Part shown: positions 63,688 through 64,000 of the stretch, in pieces
Position numbering within the stretch: position 1 is the first letter of the stretch
How the letters are laid out: the number at the start of each line of letters is the position of its first letter
Source of the DNA: Erythrobacter sp. BLCC-B19
Lineage (GTDB): Bacteria; Pseudomonadota; Alphaproteobacteria; Sphingomonadales; Sphingomonadaceae
Direction: 5' to 3'
Length of the DNA stretch: 64,000 bases
Assembly (NCBI RefSeq): GCF_028621955.1
Contig: NZ_CP117516.1
Location: 2,936,001 to 3,000,000, forward strand
Made by a program: the position numbers and the translations under genes
Notes under the pieces: generated by a model
Told to the model about the DNA's origin: nothing
The model's input: only the letters and a program-made list of their open reading frames with translations
The model's database searches: none

Positions 63688-64000
63688 TGCTGGTCGATAG
63701 CCACTGCCACCTCGAATACAAAGGTCTCGTCGAAGACCGTGAGGGCGTGCTGGCCCGCGCGCGGGCGGCGGGGGTAGGGGCCTTCCTCAATATCTCGACC
63801 CGCCAATCCGAATGGGATCAGGTGGTCGGCACCGCCGCACGCGAGCCTGATGTCTTCGCCAGCGTCGGCATCCACCCGCATGAGGCCGACGCGCATCAGG
63901 ATCTGGGCCGCGCCGCGTTGCTCGAGGCGACGCGCCATCCCAAGGTGATCGCGATCGGCGAGACGGGCCTCGACTACTATTACGACAAGTCGGACAGAGA
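63687..64000 (+). CDS. TatD family hydrolase (cut by window end)
   Basis: The first 104 residues of a TatD metal-dependent hydrolase. Start MLVDSHCHLEY has the HxH metal ligands, and SVGIHPHEA and AIGETGLDYYY hold further ligands. TatD proteins are DNA or 3'-5' exonuclease-like phosphoesterases. The 3' part is beyond 64000. Confidence 0.9.
   Translation, partial: MLVDSHCHLEYKGLVEDREGVLARARAAGVGAFLNISTRQSEWDQVVGTAAREPDVFASVGIHPHEADAHQDLGRAALLEATRHPKVIAIGETGLDYYYDKSDR

Noticed and set aside
1..64000. CRISPR array, prophage, transposase or integron
   Set aside because: No spaced direct repeats, no phage or transposase proteins, and the only tyrosine recombinase fits chromosomal XerC.

Overview
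The window reads as chromosomal core sequence of a GC-rich alphaproteobacterium, most likely an erythrobacter-like member of the Sphingomonadales. This rests on the gene families seen: the short archaeal-type ProRS, a vgr-related HExxH protein, a DOMON-like protein, DUF817, PhaR, and an alphaproteobacterial RpoH promoter at dnaK. The placement comes from recognising families, not from a database search. About 65 protein genes and one tRNA fill almost the whole window, and no gene-free stretch exceeds about 180 bases. Many neighbours overlap by 1 to 14 bases. I see no prophage, transposase, CRISPR array, rRNA operon or other clear accessory island.

Layout. 1-5990: the tail of an upstream gene, a large DmdC-like acyl-CoA dehydrogenase, an Ala/Pro-rich protein, a minus-strand MFS-cysK-dienelactone hydrolase operon and a PilZ protein. 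6073-13879: tyrS, a DOMON-like protein, TspO, a NamZ-type muramidase with an MFS carrier, DUF817, a secreted protein and a CoxE-like VWA protein. 14015-23137: a soluble chemotaxis receptor, secreted and membrane proteins, a MoxR ATPase, an ORF12-like serine hydrolase, an ECF sigma factor with a membrane partner, and parE. 23193-29968: an LpoA-like lipoprotein divergent from rsmI-yraN-gshB-dedA, then xerC, hemW and a CAP protein.

29978-37394 is a protein quality-control block: rph-rdgB diverge from hrcA-grpE, and dnaK has a near-consensus RpoH promoter followed by dnaJ. A copper-chaperone lipoprotein and a CTG-initiated HExxH protein lie between grpE and dnaK. 37402-46065: a DUF6445 protein, a GNAT, a patatin-like protein, radA-cvpA, a degenerate Fe-S scaffold homologue, an MHS transporter and alr. 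46085-54596: phaR with a candidate operator, proS, rnr, a universal stress protein, and a pyruvate dehydrogenase E2 / thioesterase / E3 cluster. 54613-64000: a methyltransferase, an aspartyl-hydroxylase-like protein, a Cys-motif membrane protein, a TonB-C protein, tRNA-Ser(UGA), mltB, and the overlapping dacA-tmk-holB-metG-tatD run, the last cut by the window end.

Most of this is housekeeping. The parts least explained by standard annotation are the CTG-start HExxH protein, the ECF sigma/membrane pair without a zinc anti-sigma motif, two peripheral-subunit-binding domains in the E2, a cysteine-containing loop domain in an MHS carrier, an ORF12-type serine hydrolase, and an IscU-like protein missing one ligand cysteine. 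I found no convincing wholly new multi-gene system.
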